43,001 bases of DNA from an uncultured Clostridia bacterium. GTDB lineage: Bacteria > Bacillota > Clostridia > Oscillospirales > Ruminococcaceae. Made by a program: the position numbers and the translations under genes. Position 1 is the first letter of the stretch, and each line of letters opens with the position of its first letter. Positions 7,837 through 18,600 of this stretch are shown here, one piece after another. The notes under the pieces are model-generated. The model was given only the letters and a program-made list of their open reading frames with translations, was not told the origin of the DNA and did not search any database. The DNA is taken from contig CANRLN010000012.1 in assembly GCA_947631445.1 (NCBI GenBank), forward strand, positions 1-43,001, written 5' to 3'.

Positions 7837-8640
7837 TTATATCGCTCCTTTTTCGTAGCAGACAGTTGTCTGTTTATGTATAGTTTTATTTTTCTGTACC
7901 AGTGAAAGCATATCATCTGCAAGAATATTGTTAAAATTATATTTGTTGTCCAAAAGGAAGAAATGTCCGCCGATAAATCCTTTTATACGGAACAAGTTGT
8001 CTGTAACTTCCTGCCATTTATTCATTTCTTCTTTTTCTGCTCCATCGTCCTCATTGCCATAATAAGCCATAATTGGTATCGAAAGCTTCTGATGACGATA
8101 TTTAAAACTTTCGCTCATCTGATAGTCATGAAACATTATCGGGAGCATATAATTGCAGTATTCTTCATTTTCAAGAAGTTCAGGCGGTGTATATCCATAA
8201 GCCTTGATTTCTTTCAGCAAAGCTGTCTGTCCCATGCTTGTTCTGTATTCAGACTTGTCTGTTTCCTGCGGTGCATGACGACCTGCTACCTGAAGGCATA
8301 CAGGTGAAAAATTATATTTTTTAAGTTTTTCAGCAACGCAAAATGCAATAATTGCACCAAGACTGTGACCGAATAAAGAAAAGCGTACCTTTCTTTCACC
8401 AATCAATTCCGTAATAAATCTGGCAAACTCATCACTTACCTTTTCTATGTCCGTATGACACGGTTTTCTTGTAAGAAAACCGTGTCCAGGATACTCTATG
8501 GGGACAAAATCTACTTTTTCACAAGATGTCCACTGCTGATAAACTCTTGCATTTCCACCTGCATGATGAAAGCAGAATACAATCGGCTTGTCAAAATGTG
8601 GCTGACAGAGAAACACACTGTCTTTCTTATGATAATTCAT
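7837..8640 (-). CDS. Type II thioesterase (GHSLG)
   Basis: The protein of about 267 residues is a GrsT/YbtT-type thioesterase: IVFCFHHAGGNARVYQQW at the N-terminus, elbow FSLFGHSLGAIIA with a Ser nucleophile, acidic region YYGNEDDGA, and GGHFFLLDN with the catalytic His. Such enzymes remove misprimed or stalled acyl groups from carrier domains. I start at the ATG at 8640, preceded by GGGAGG; this start lies inside the last codons of the large NRPS gene (14 nt overlap), which suggests coupled translation. A longer start at 8670 is possible but lacks a better site. The NRPS proteins have no integrated thioesterase domain, so one of the two stand-alone thioesterases may also release the product. 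Confidence 0.88.
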   Translation of the reverse strand: MNYHKKDSVFLCQPHFDKPIVFCFHHAGGNARVYQQWTSCEKVDFVPIEYPGHGFLTRKPCHTDIEKVSDEFARFITELIGERKVRFSLFGHSLGAIIAFCVAEKLKKYNFSPVCLQVAGRHAPQETDKSEYRTSMGQTALLKEIKAYGYTPPELLENEEYCNYMLPIMFHDYQMSESFKYRHQKLSIPIMAYYGNEDDGAEKEEMNKWQEVTDNLFRIKGFIGGHFFLLDNKYNFNNILADDMLSLVQKNKTIHKQTTVCYEKGAI

Positions 8641-11600
8641 ACAAATCCTCCCATCTACTCTCTTTTGCAAGACGTGTTACCCTGTTGGTATAATTCTCAA
8701 ACAGTGCTGTAAGCATCTTATCATCAAATGCCTGCTCCACATAGTCCAATACTAATAATAATCTTCCTCCGTTAAGATATAACTGATGGTCGAGAAGAAC
8801 CTGCGGTGTCTGTGTCTGTGCAAAAATTTCTGTGAAGCCTGACTGTTTCATTAAGTCAACACCCTGTTCACCCTCTTTATCGAGCAAACTTGTAAATACA
8901 TAAGGTGCAGCAATTGTATCACCATATTTTTCGGAAAGCTGTCCAAGAAGATTGATTACATTAAAGCTTCTGTATTCAATTGCATTCCAGAGTTCCTTGC
9001 TTACAGCTGATGTTCTTTCCAAAAAGCTCTGTTCCTTTGAACCTGCATGATAGCCAATCAACGCTATATTTGTAAAATCACCGAGTACTTTCTGCACATC
9101 GGGGTGTATAGGTTGACGGTTAAACATAGTAAGATTAAGTGTTACGTCCGGTGTTGTGCTGAATTTTGAAAGGCTCATCATATATGCAGTGCACAAAGCT
9201 GTGGAAGGTGTAAGGTCATATTGTTTGAGTCTTTGGAAAAATGCAAATGTAAGTTCCTCACTGAGCAAAAAACGCTTACGTCTGAAGTTAGGCTTTTTAA
9301 TTTCTTCCAAAGGCTGTTTTAACGGAAGATGCGGTGCGGGTGGAAGTTTGTCAATCTGTTCTGTCCAGTATTTCTGTGATTGCTTGTAATAAGGTTTGTT
9401 TCTGAGCCAACGCTGTTCTTCCTCAAGATACTGACGGAATGTATAGTTTGTAACTTCTATTTCCTTGCCGTTATAAGCTGCAAGCAACTGATGCAGGAAC
9501 ATATTAATACTCCAACCGTCCAAAATCAAACAGTCAACACCGATATGTATTCTCTGGGTTTCGCCACAGTCTGTAACCTTAACATCAAACATAGGCCATG
9601 TGCCAAGTACAAACTGATGGTCTTTCATTTCGGTTCTCAGGTCCCTCTGTCCTTGTTCTACAGTTTCGATTGCATAACCGGGGTTGGTCTGATAAATATT
9701 CATTCTTCCTTCAGGTGTGATAATTGTACGGAGAATTTCATTTCTTACAATAAGTTCATTTACTGCATCTTGCAATGAATTCTTGTCAAGATTATTTGTT
9801 TCATACTCAACATAATAATGTGCTGTAATATCACCAAGAGCATACTGTTGCTGTCTGCCGATTACATACGCCATTTGAAGAGGCGTAAGTTCCTGACTTG
9901 TTACAGCATCACTTTGTTCGAGGTAGTGTAAAAGTATTTCCTTGTTTTCGGAAAGCTTTTTACGCAATTCAGGTGTAAGTGTACCCTGCGGAGCTTTAAA
10001 GCGAAGTTTTCCATTTTCAGGCCAAAGAATAATTCCGGCATCTCTGCAAAGATGATAAAGCTGAGAAGCTGTTCTGTATTCGGAATTTTCCGGTGTTTCC
10101 TGCTGTTCCTGTACTTGGCGGTCAGCATAGTAATTTACAAGTTCACTAAACTTTTTCATTTCTGCAAGTTCCTGAATTGATGGACGCTCACCGTAAACCG
10201 CTTCAAGCTGATTGGCAATGCGTATCATTTCCAGAGAAGAAACTCCAAGACTTATAAAGCTGTCCGCCTCCGAAACTTCATACAGATTCAGAACTTCACA
10301 AACACATCTGAGTGACGGTGGCATTGACTCTGAAATGACAAACTCTGCATTTTCCTTTTCATCGGGCTGATACTCTGTATCAAGATTATAATAGAATGAA
10401 ACTATATCCCCAACTGTCTGATAGCGGAGCATTTCCAGAACAGACGGACGGCTTCCATAATATTCTTCAAGCTTATTTGCAATACGAATTACTGAAAGAG
10501 ATGACAAGCCGAGTTCAGAAAGCAAATCTTCCTTTGAAACACTTAGAATATTCAATTCATCACGGATAATCTCCATTACAGGGTGATGATAAAGTGGGTC
10601 ATTTTTTTCAAGTTCTTCTTTTTTCTTTCTGTTTTCTTCTGCTTCAGCGTCCATTTTCTGCTGTATTTCCTGTATGCTTGTTGTTCTATAGTAAATCAGG
10701 AAATCGTTTATAGTCTGATAACGGATAATTTTATTAATGTTATCCCTGTGACCAAATTCAGATTCCAAACAACCTGAAAGCTTCATTAATGTAAGTGAAT
10801 TGATACCAAGACTCGCCAAAGAATCAGATGTTTTTAGATTAGGAAACTGAAGCTCTTTTTTCAGCAGTTCCAAAATTTTTTTATCCTGTTCCGAATAAGA
10901 TATTTCATTATCATCAGATGAAACTGAATTTTTCTGTACTGCGTTATAATGCATTAATAATTTCTTCTTGTCAATTTTTCCGTTTGCAGTCATCGGCATA
11001 GCGGAAATTGACAATATACGGTCAGGTACAAAATAATGTGGCAGATAATCCTCAACCTTTATTTTCACATCTGATTCCTTGAACTCACTATTGGTTTTGA
11101 CAAAGGCTATCAATTTTTTACCGCCTATGTCCTCCGTTGGAATGACAACATTGCTCTCATAACCGAGTTTTGCTAAAGCACTTTGAATTTCACCGAGTTC
11201 AATTCTGTAACCATTAATTTTAACCTGTGTATCCCTGCGTCCCATAAAGATAATACAACCATTTTCGTCATATCTTCCATAGTCACCTGTATCATAAAGT
11301 CTTTCGCCTGTATCTTGATTTATAAAGAAGGCATTTTCTGTCAAAATGGGTTCATTGTAATATTCGTTCGCAACGCCACGACCTCCTATAAGCAGATGTC
11401 CGGTAACACCAAGCGGACAAAGACGTCCTAACTCGTCTGAAATATGAAATACCTGATTTGGCAGAGGATAACCATATGGAATTGATGCCCATTCTTTTTT
11501 CAGTTCTGTAACAGGAAAATAATTTGACCAGATAGAAGCCTCTGTTGCACCGCCCATGCTTGTAAGCATATTCTGTGGCAAAACATTACGCATTTTGTCA

Positions 11601-14600
11601 AATAAATCCATTGGAATCCAATCTCCCGATAAAATTGTGTGACGGATAGAAAGACCTGCGGGTACTTTCTTTACTGCAATGCAATAATCAAGAAAAATAT
11701 CCATTAAAGCAGGTACTGAATTCCATACTGTTACATTATGCTCCCTGCAAAGACGAAGCCAGCAGGACGGGTCTATTCTTTCTGTTTCTGTAGGAACAAG
11801 CAGAGATGCACCTGCTGTCAAAGCACCGAAAATATCATATACTGATAGGTCAAAGCTTACTGAAGACAATCCAATCAGACAATCCTGTTCGGTAAGTTTA
11901 ATATATCTGTTTACCGCAAGTATTGTATTCATTGCAGATTCATGGCGAATTGCAACACCCTTTGGTTTCCCAGTAGAACCTGATGTATAAATTATATAAC
12001 CAAGCTGAGAAGGTTTCGGATTTGCACCTGTCCATATTCCATGCTTTTCGTCAGCCTCATTCATCTGTATCAGCGGGATTTCAGGTGAAATTCCTTTCGG
12101 ACTTTCTGCAATTATGCATTTCGCACCAGACTGATGAAAAATTTCAAGCTGACGACTTTCAGGCTGGTCATGTGGCATTGGCAGATAAACAGCTCCATAC
12201 TGTACAGTTCCGACAATAGCAGCAATAAGGTCAAAGGATTTTTCCATCTGAATCATTACTCTGTCGCCTAAACTGATATTTCTTTCTGCAAGTACTTCAC
12301 ATATCTGAGATGCTCTTTTCAGGAGCTGACGGTAAGTGTATTTAACTTCTTTATGAATAACTGCAATATTTTCAGAATGTTCTTTTGCTTGTTTAAGAAA
12401 ATATTCTGTAAGAGTTACAGAGGGAATAGAATTATCTTCTGTTGCATTGACCTTTTCCTGTATTTGTTTGTCATGTTCAGTACGGAAGTCCCTGTAAGAA
12501 CCTGTCCAGAAAGTTTCCTGCATTGAATTTTTGATAACCTTGCAGTAAACCTCAAACATTTTATCAGGTATTCCTTGTGCAAATGCCTTGTCTACAATAT
12601 CCCAACAAATCAAAACTCCGCCGTCTGATGTCGGAATTAACTGGTGGTCAAGCACAACCTGAGGTGTACAGGTAAGAGCAAAGTTGTCCTTAGAAAATGG
12701 ACTTGTTCCGTCGATAATTTTTTCCATTCCAAGAAAACTTGTAAATACAACAGGGTAAATTGTTTCGTCTGTAAGCTGCTCACGAGCAATGTCAATAGAT
12801 GTAAATGCAGAATGTTCAAGGTCTTGATGAAGTCTGTTTTGCATCTGCTTTGCGTTGTTTAGCATTGTATCCGCATTGCAGGTTACATGCAGAAGCATAA
12901 GATTTGTGAAGTCACCGATTACACGATAAGTGTCCTCGCCTGCCTGATTTCTGCCGAGGGTTGTCAGACTGAGTGTAAATTCTTTTCCTGCACCAAAGGC
13001 AGAAAGTGTATGCGAAAACATTGTGAGAAATGCAGCAGAAGGTGTAAGACAGAGTTTTTCGGTCAGTTTTTCAAACTGTTTCCATTCCTCAGCACTGAGA
13101 TACATTTTTCTGCGTTTAAATGTATGGAAAGACTGTTTGTCTGCCATTGTATTCCATGGAAGTTCAGGTGCAGAAGGTATAGTAAAGCATTGTTCTTTCC
13201 AGTAATCACGGTCTGCCTGTTTTCTTTCTTCATCAAGTGCAGATTGCACTTCATAGAAATGACAGGTCAAAGGTGAAAGCACCTTTCCTTTATAGAATAA
13301 CATCAAATCATTCCAGAACAACATTATGCTCATTGCGTCACAGCATAGCATATCTATTTGTATATGAATTCTGTAGTTGTTTTTTGGCAACTCAGTAACT
13401 GCAACACGGAATAATGGAGCATCTATAGGAAGTATGGTATGACACATTTCATCTCTTACAGCTGAAAGAATTTCCTCCTGTTTTTCTGTGGTCGCTTTTC
13501 TGAAAACAATTTCAGGCTGAAAATCTGAAAGAATTTTCTGTGTCTGGTCAGGTAGAATTATTGTATGTAATGCCTCATGACGCTGTACAAGCTTTTCTAC
13601 TGCCTTACAGAAACGTTTTTTGTCAAGATTAAAAATATCCTGTTCAAAATAGCACTGGCAGGGGATACCACCCCAGTCAAGTTCAGAATTTCGTCCTGCA
13701 AGATAAGCTCTCTGTACATCTGTGATAGGATAAATTTCTGATACAGATTTTCCTTTTTTCTGTGTAAGTGCAGGAGTGGTCTGTAAAACACGAGCAGTTA
13801 ATTTCTCCACAGAATTGTATAAATTCATATCTGCAACAGTAAGCTTTACCTGATACTGTTCATAGAGCATTGCAAGCAACAGCTGTGAAAGCAAAGAATT
13901 TAAGCCATAAGAAATCATATTTGCAGAAGTATCTACATCATCTGAGGAAATTCCCATATAGCGGTTAAGAAATTCTAAAATAAACTGTTTTACGTCTGAA
14001 TTTGTTCTGCGACCTGCACTGATTATTTCACCATTCCACTTTCCTTCCATATAGAGAGATTTCATATGTGTTCTCTGCAATTTTCCGTTCTGAGTTCTCA
14101 AGAATGTACCTACTTTGGAAAATACAACTGCTATAGGTGTAATCTGCAATCTTGAAACAAGTTCATCACGGATTTTTTCAAACAGATGACTGCGTTCTTC
14201 TGCTGAAATATCTGTATGTTGTTCTACAAGCAAAACAAGAGCTTCTGTATGACCATCAGGCACCGAAAATGCAACACTTACACCACGGTTTCCAAGAACA
14301 GAGTCGGCTACAGCTTCAATTGGGTGAGGGGAATAATTCTCTCCCTTGATATTGAGAATTTCTTTGTTTCGACCGCAGAAAAACAACTGTGTGCCATTTT
14401 CATCATGTCTTATAAATCCAATGTCGCCTGTATTGAACCAGCGTTCACCGTCTTTGTCAATAAAACTATCTTCAAAACTGTTATTCCAGTAATGCGAAAG
14501 TACAAATTCACCTCTAAGACAAATTTGTCCTATTTCCCCGTCTGCACAAAATTCTCCTGTTTCCGTACTAAGAATTATTGCTTCATTGCCTTTCAGCATA

Positions 14601-15619
14601 TAGCCTACAGAATAAATTTCCCTGTTGCCGTGAATAAATTCTGACTGCAACATTTTATTAGGAATAGTTCCCGCAATAACGGCACAGGTTTCTGTAAGAC
14701 CAAACTGAATAACAATTCTGTCAGCTGAAAATCCAAATGAAGAAACAGCTTTTTCAAATTTTCTTACTGTATCAGGCTGCACAAATTCACCTGCCAGCAC
14801 TACTGCACGTACAGAGCTTAAATCTGCTCTTTCCATATGTTTTTCGGCAGTATCTGTCAATACTGAAAGCATATAGTTCAAACTTGGAATATGCGTTACA
14901 TGATAAGTTTTTGCTGTTTTGAACCAGATTGCAGGTTCTGTGGCAAAGCGGTCAGGCTTGACAAACACTGTTTCTGCACCGTTCCAGAGTGACACCAAAA
15001 CTGCATTTATAAGTGCAAATGTATGATGTAAAGGAAGACAGCACAAAGATATATCTTCGCCTGTTCTGTTATTGACCTGACTGTAAGTTTCAAGAACCTT
15101 GCTGATACATTCTTCAGTATAGGGAACAATTTTCGGACGACCTGACGAACCTGATGTACAGAGCATCATCATTATATCTGAAATATTGTGTTCGTCCTGT
15201 GCTTCGGATTCTGTTTCGGGACAACTTCTTACATCTACGGTCTTTACATTGGGGAAAAGTGTTTTAAAACTTTCAGCTGAATCCTGTGCAGCTATGAAAG
15301 TTGCACCGCAATCCTCCAGCACAGCTTTGCAGTGGTTTACAGAGTCATTTTTCAAATCCGCTTTCAGCAATACCGGCACTGCTCCACCTGAAACTATGGC
15401 AAACAAAGAAACCATATAGTCAATTTCATTGCCTTCATAGATTAACAGTACATTCTGTCCGACAGCAAGTCCATTGCGGAACAAAAAATGTTTCATGCTT
15501 AAAATGCGGTGATAAAATTCATGATAAGAAATTTTCTGCTCTTTGTCGTTTTCATTAAAGCAAACCAAAGCGGTTTTGTCACTGTCGGAATATTTTTTTA
15601 TCATATCTATCAAATTCAT
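8627..15619 (-). CDS. Large NRPS: FAAL-ACP-Cy-A(Cys)-PCP-PCP-PCP-docking-Cy
   Basis: The protein has 2330 residues. In order: a fatty-acyl-AMP-ligase-like domain (about 1-530; CTSGSSGRPK, IKGENYSPHPIEA); ACP with Ser575 (YGLNSLL); heterocyclization domain 1 with D756xxxxDxxS764 and VIGDFTN; a cysteine-type adenylation domain (about 1090-1560; YTSGSTGKPKG, FDLSVYD, WNSVPA, GGATEASIW); three consecutive carrier domains with Ser1608, Ser1707 and Ser1795; a TubC-type docking segment (about 1850-1905); and heterocyclization domain 2 with D2029xxxxDxxS2037 at the C-terminus. By eye the pocket code is DLYNISMIW, close to the known Cys code. It should load an acyl starter, condense it with cysteine and form thiazolines. 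AAGGA lies 9 nt before the ATG. There is no thioesterase domain. Confidence 0.93.
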   Translation of the reverse strand: MNLIDMIKKYSDSDKTALVCFNENDKEQKISYHEFYHRILSMKHFLFRNGLAVGQNVLLIYEGNEIDYMVSLFAIVSGGAVPVLLKADLKNDSVNHCKAVLEDCGATFIAAQDSAESFKTLFPNVKTVDVRSCPETESEAQDEHNISDIMMMLCTSGSSGRPKIVPYTEECISKVLETYSQVNNRTGEDISLCCLPLHHTFALINAVLVSLWNGAETVFVKPDRFATEPAIWFKTAKTYHVTHIPSLNYMLSVLTDTAEKHMERADLSSVRAVVLAGEFVQPDTVRKFEKAVSSFGFSADRIVIQFGLTETCAVIAGTIPNKMLQSEFIHGNREIYSVGYMLKGNEAIILSTETGEFCADGEIGQICLRGEFVLSHYWNNSFEDSFIDKDGERWFNTGDIGFIRHDENGTQLFFCGRNKEILNIKGENYSPHPIEAVADSVLGNRGVSVAFSVPDGHTEALVLLVEQHTDISAEERSHLFEKIRDELVSRLQITPIAVVFSKVGTFLRTQNGKLQRTHMKSLYMEGKWNGEIISAGRRTNSDVKQFILEFLNRYMGISSDDVDTSANMISYGLNSLLSQLLLAMLYEQYQVKLTVADMNLYNSVEKLTARVLQTTPALTQKKGKSVSEIYPITDVQRAYLAGRNSELDWGGIPCQCYFEQDIFNLDKKRFCKAVEKLVQRHEALHTIILPDQTQKILSDFQPEIVFRKATTEKQEEILSAVRDEMCHTILPIDAPLFRVAVTELPKNNYRIHIQIDMLCCDAMSIMLFWNDLMLFYKGKVLSPLTCHFYEVQSALDEERKQADRDYWKEQCFTIPSAPELPWNTMADKQSFHTFKRRKMYLSAEEWKQFEKLTEKLCLTPSAAFLTMFSHTLSAFGAGKEFTLSLTTLGRNQAGEDTYRVIGDFTNLMLLHVTCNADTMLNNAKQMQNRLHQDLEHSAFTSIDIAREQLTDETIYPVVFTSFLGMEKIIDGTSPFSKDNFALTCTPQVVLDHQLIPTSDGGVLICWDIVDKAFAQGIPDKMFEVYCKVIKNSMQETFWTGSYRDFRTEHDKQIQEKVNATEDNSIPSVTLTEYFLKQAKEHSENIAVIHKEVKYTYRQLLKRASQICEVLAERNISLGDRVMIQMEKSFDLIAAIVGTVQYGAVYLPMPHDQPESRQLEIFHQSGAKCIIAESPKGISPEIPLIQMNEADEKHGIWTGANPKPSQLGYIIYTSGSTGKPKGVAIRHESAMNTILAVNRYIKLTEQDCLIGLSSVSFDLSVYDIFGALTAGASLLVPTETERIDPSCWLRLCREHNVTVWNSVPALMDIFLDYCIAVKKVPAGLSIRHTILSGDWIPMDLFDKMRNVLPQNMLTSMGGATEASIWSNYFPVTELKKEWASIPYGYPLPNQVFHISDELGRLCPLGVTGHLLIGGRGVANEYYNEPILTENAFFINQDTGERLYDTGDYGRYDENGCIIFMGRRDTQVKINGYRIELGEIQSALAKLGYESNVVIPTEDIGGKKLIAFVKTNSEFKESDVKIKVEDYLPHYFVPDRILSISAMPMTANGKIDKKKLLMHYNAVQKNSVSSDDNEISYSEQDKKILELLKKELQFPNLKTSDSLASLGINSLTLMKLSGCLESEFGHRDNINKIIRYQTINDFLIYYRTTSIQEIQQKMDAEAEENRKKKEELEKNDPLYHHPVMEIIRDELNILSVSKEDLLSELGLSSLSVIRIANKLEEYYGSRPSVLEMLRYQTVGDIVSFYYNLDTEYQPDEKENAEFVISESMPPSLRCVCEVLNLYEVSEADSFISLGVSSLEMIRIANQLEAVYGERPSIQELAEMKKFSELVNYYADRQVQEQQETPENSEYRTASQLYHLCRDAGIILWPENGKLRFKAPQGTLTPELRKKLSENKEILLHYLEQSDAVTSQELTPLQMAYVIGRQQQYALGDITAHYYVEYETNNLDKNSLQDAVNELIVRNEILRTIITPEGRMNIYQTNPGYAIETVEQGQRDLRTEMKDHQFVLGTWPMFDVKVTDCGETQRIHIGVDCLILDGWSINMFLHQLLAAYNGKEIEVTNYTFRQYLEEEQRWLRNKPYYKQSQKYWTEQIDKLPPAPHLPLKQPLEEIKKPNFRRKRFLLSEELTFAFFQRLKQYDLTPSTALCTAYMMSLSKFSTTPDVTLNLTMFNRQPIHPDVQKVLGDFTNIALIGYHAGSKEQSFLERTSAVSKELWNAIEYRSFNVINLLGQLSEKYGDTIAAPYVFTSLLDKEGEQGVDLMKQSGFTEIFAQTQTPQVLLDHQLYLNGGRLLLVLDYVEQAFDDKMLTALFENYTNRVTRLAKESRWEDLYELS

Positions 15620-15643
15620 ATTCTGATATCCTTTTCTAATATG

Positions 15644-18600
15644 TCACTGCATCAAAAATGCAATCAATTTTTCTTCTGTCTGACAGTCGCAAACATTGAT
15701 TATTCCCATGCAGTATTCGCCCAGAATTTCAGTGATTTCGTCCTGACTGTCCATAGAAGAAATTGTAAGTCCAAACATAATATCACCCATATAGGGAACA
15801 TCAACGGAAATTTCACTTTCTGTTTCTGTTTCAAGAAGGGCAATTAATTCGGGAACAATTCCCTGTTCCATTACAGCGGAAGCAATTTTCAAACAATCAC
15901 CTGCTACCGCATCAGATGCAATGAAACGTATGTGTTCTGTATTTTCTTTTAGAAGTGCTTCTGCCAGCTGTTCTGTAGGGAATCCGTTTGGAACAAATAC
16001 ATAACTTCTTTTTTTATCTTCGTGATATAAGCGATATGCTGTTTCTAAAAGCTGTTCTGTAAATACAACTGTTAAATCTTCTGATTCACATCTGTTCCAG
16101 ATAAGTTTTAACTGCTCGGTAGCTGTTGTTTTTTCTTCACCGTCCTGTGTGTGAGATGAATCTATCATTTTAGCAAGTGCGTGTACATTGGGTTCGTTCA
16201 GCATTGTTACAAGGTATGTATCAAAAGGAATGGAACGTTCCAATTTCTGATTAAGCTGTCCGGCAGCTCTTGCCAGAATAAGAGAATTTGCTCCAGCCTC
16301 ATAAAAGTCCTCATCTGCTCCGAGTGTTTCACAGCCAATAGCCTCACACAAAATCTGACTTACAAGCTTTTCTGTTTCCGTCATAAGCGAATTCTCTTTA
16401 TTTGTAATATGATTCTGTTCAGAAGCCATGCGAATCATATTTTTTAATGTTTTGTGGTCAATTTTTCCGTTTGCGGTAAGAGGAATTTCATCAGCTGTAA
16501 TCAAAATGGACGGAACCATATAATGCGGTACCCACTGTTTTAATTCTTCGCTGAAATTTTCTTTGTCAATTTTGTTAGCAGATGCTAACACGGCGATAAG
16601 AAGTTTTTCGTTGCCGACTTCCTCTACAGTGCAAACCACATCTTTCACTGAAAATTGCTTTCTGATAACAGATTCAATTTCACCAAGTTCAATTCTGTGA
16701 CCATTTACTTTTACTTGATTGTCAAGTCTGCCCATAAATTCAATTGTTCCGTCAGCATGATAACGACCTGTATCACCTGTTTTATAGGCTTTGATGCCGT
16801 TGACTTCAATAAATGCTTTTTCAGTAAGTTCCTTTTCTCCCCAATAGCAAGATGCAAGACTGTCTCCTGTGATATACAGTTCACCCTGCACCCACACAGG
16901 ACAAGGAAGACCCATACTGTCCAAAATCATAAATCCTTGATTTGGGAGAGGCTTGCCATAAGGAATACTTTTCCACTCGGGCTGTTTGTCATAGTCTGCC
17001 TGATATTCATGGTAAATAGACCAGATACCGCCTTCGGTAGCACCACCAAGACTAACCACTCTTACAGATGGAAACAGTTCTTTCAGCTTGTCAGGCTGTT
17101 CTGTAGGAATCCAGTCTCCTGAAAGCAGAACTGTTCGCAGAGGACAATTTATTTTCTGTTCCTGATAGGACTGATAAATTACCAGTAACTGCATAAGTGC
17201 AGGAACAGAGTTCCAAAGTGTAACATTATATTTCTGCATCATATCTGCCCAGTGCGAAGGATTTTTATATTGTTCGCTGTCAGGAATGACAACTCCGCCA
17301 CCCTCTCCGATTACACCGAACATATCATATACCGACAAATCAAAATTAAGCTGTGACAAATTGAAAATTCTGTCATTTTCACCGACAGAAAATAATCTGT
17401 TAATTGCCTCTATTGTATTTACGGCTGCTGAATGACTTACTGCAACACCTTTTGGTTCACCTGTAGAACCTGATGTAAAAATAATATAGGCAATATCCTG
17501 TGGAAGTGTTCCGGCAGGATTTCCCACAAGACTTCCGCAAGGCTCTGATTCGGGCTTGTCTGCTGAAATCAGTGTAATTTCATCGGGACAAGTGATATTT
17601 GATTTTAATTCTGAAAGTATAACAACGCACTTTGCATTAACCTTGGAAAGAACAGTTTCAGCTCGCTTGGGAGCGTTCTGCATATCAACAGGCACATAAG
17701 CTGAACCTGCACAAAGAATACCAAGACAAGCTGCTAATTGCCATCTTGACTTAGGCATTGAAACAGCTACAAAGTCACCTCTGCCTATATTTATTTTCTG
17801 AAGTGCAGCGGTTATGCACTTTACTTTTTCATACAGTTCAGCACAAGTCCACGAAGTTTCTGCATCTGCCACAGCAAAAGCATTAGGTTTTTTTTCTAAC
17901 TGTTCCATAATTTTTTCGTGCAGGAGATAAGTTCTCTGTTCCTTTGCAGTCTGATTTACTGCTCCAAGAACTTCATTCTGCCAGGCAGGAAGTGCAATAT
18001 CAACAGGTTTTTTAAGCCATGCTTCTTTACTCTCTGAAAGTGAAAGCAAAAGCTTTTCAAGAGTATTACAAATATCAGATACCATTCCTTCAGGGAATAC
18101 ACCTGCTCTGCTGTCAATATTTATATTCAGACCGTTTTCTGTATCCATTGCCTGACAGTCCATAAATACCTGTGATGTCTGACTTATACCGTTATTATTC
18201 ATTTTGCCGTGCAGTTTACTTTTATCTGTTGAAATAAGACCGATAGCACCTGTAAATACATAGGGCATAAGAATATTTCCCCTGCTTTTCTGCAATTCAC
18301 GAAGAACATTAACACCTGTAAATAATCTGTGGTCAAGGTCATCAAACAGTTGTCTGCCTATCTGTGTAACAAGTTCCTTAAAACTGCTGTTTTCCTTGTA
18401 TTCCATTTCAAGCAGACTGCTTGCCGTGAAATCTCCAACAACAGAATCTACCTGCGGGTGAAGTGGCAGACGGTTAAGGATACTGAGGTTAAGACAAAAT
18501 TTCTTATTACGGCTCCAGCGTCCGATTGCAAGACCATAAGCTGTCATAACTGCACTTGCAGGTGTTGTTCCGGAAAGACGAGCCAGTTCACAGAATTTAT

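Noticed and set aside
10583-10777. Phe-rich 64-codon ORF as a small membrane protein
   Set aside because: It is antisense to a Lys/Glu-rich linker between carrier domains; the Phe run simply mirrors the poly-Glu/Lys codons.
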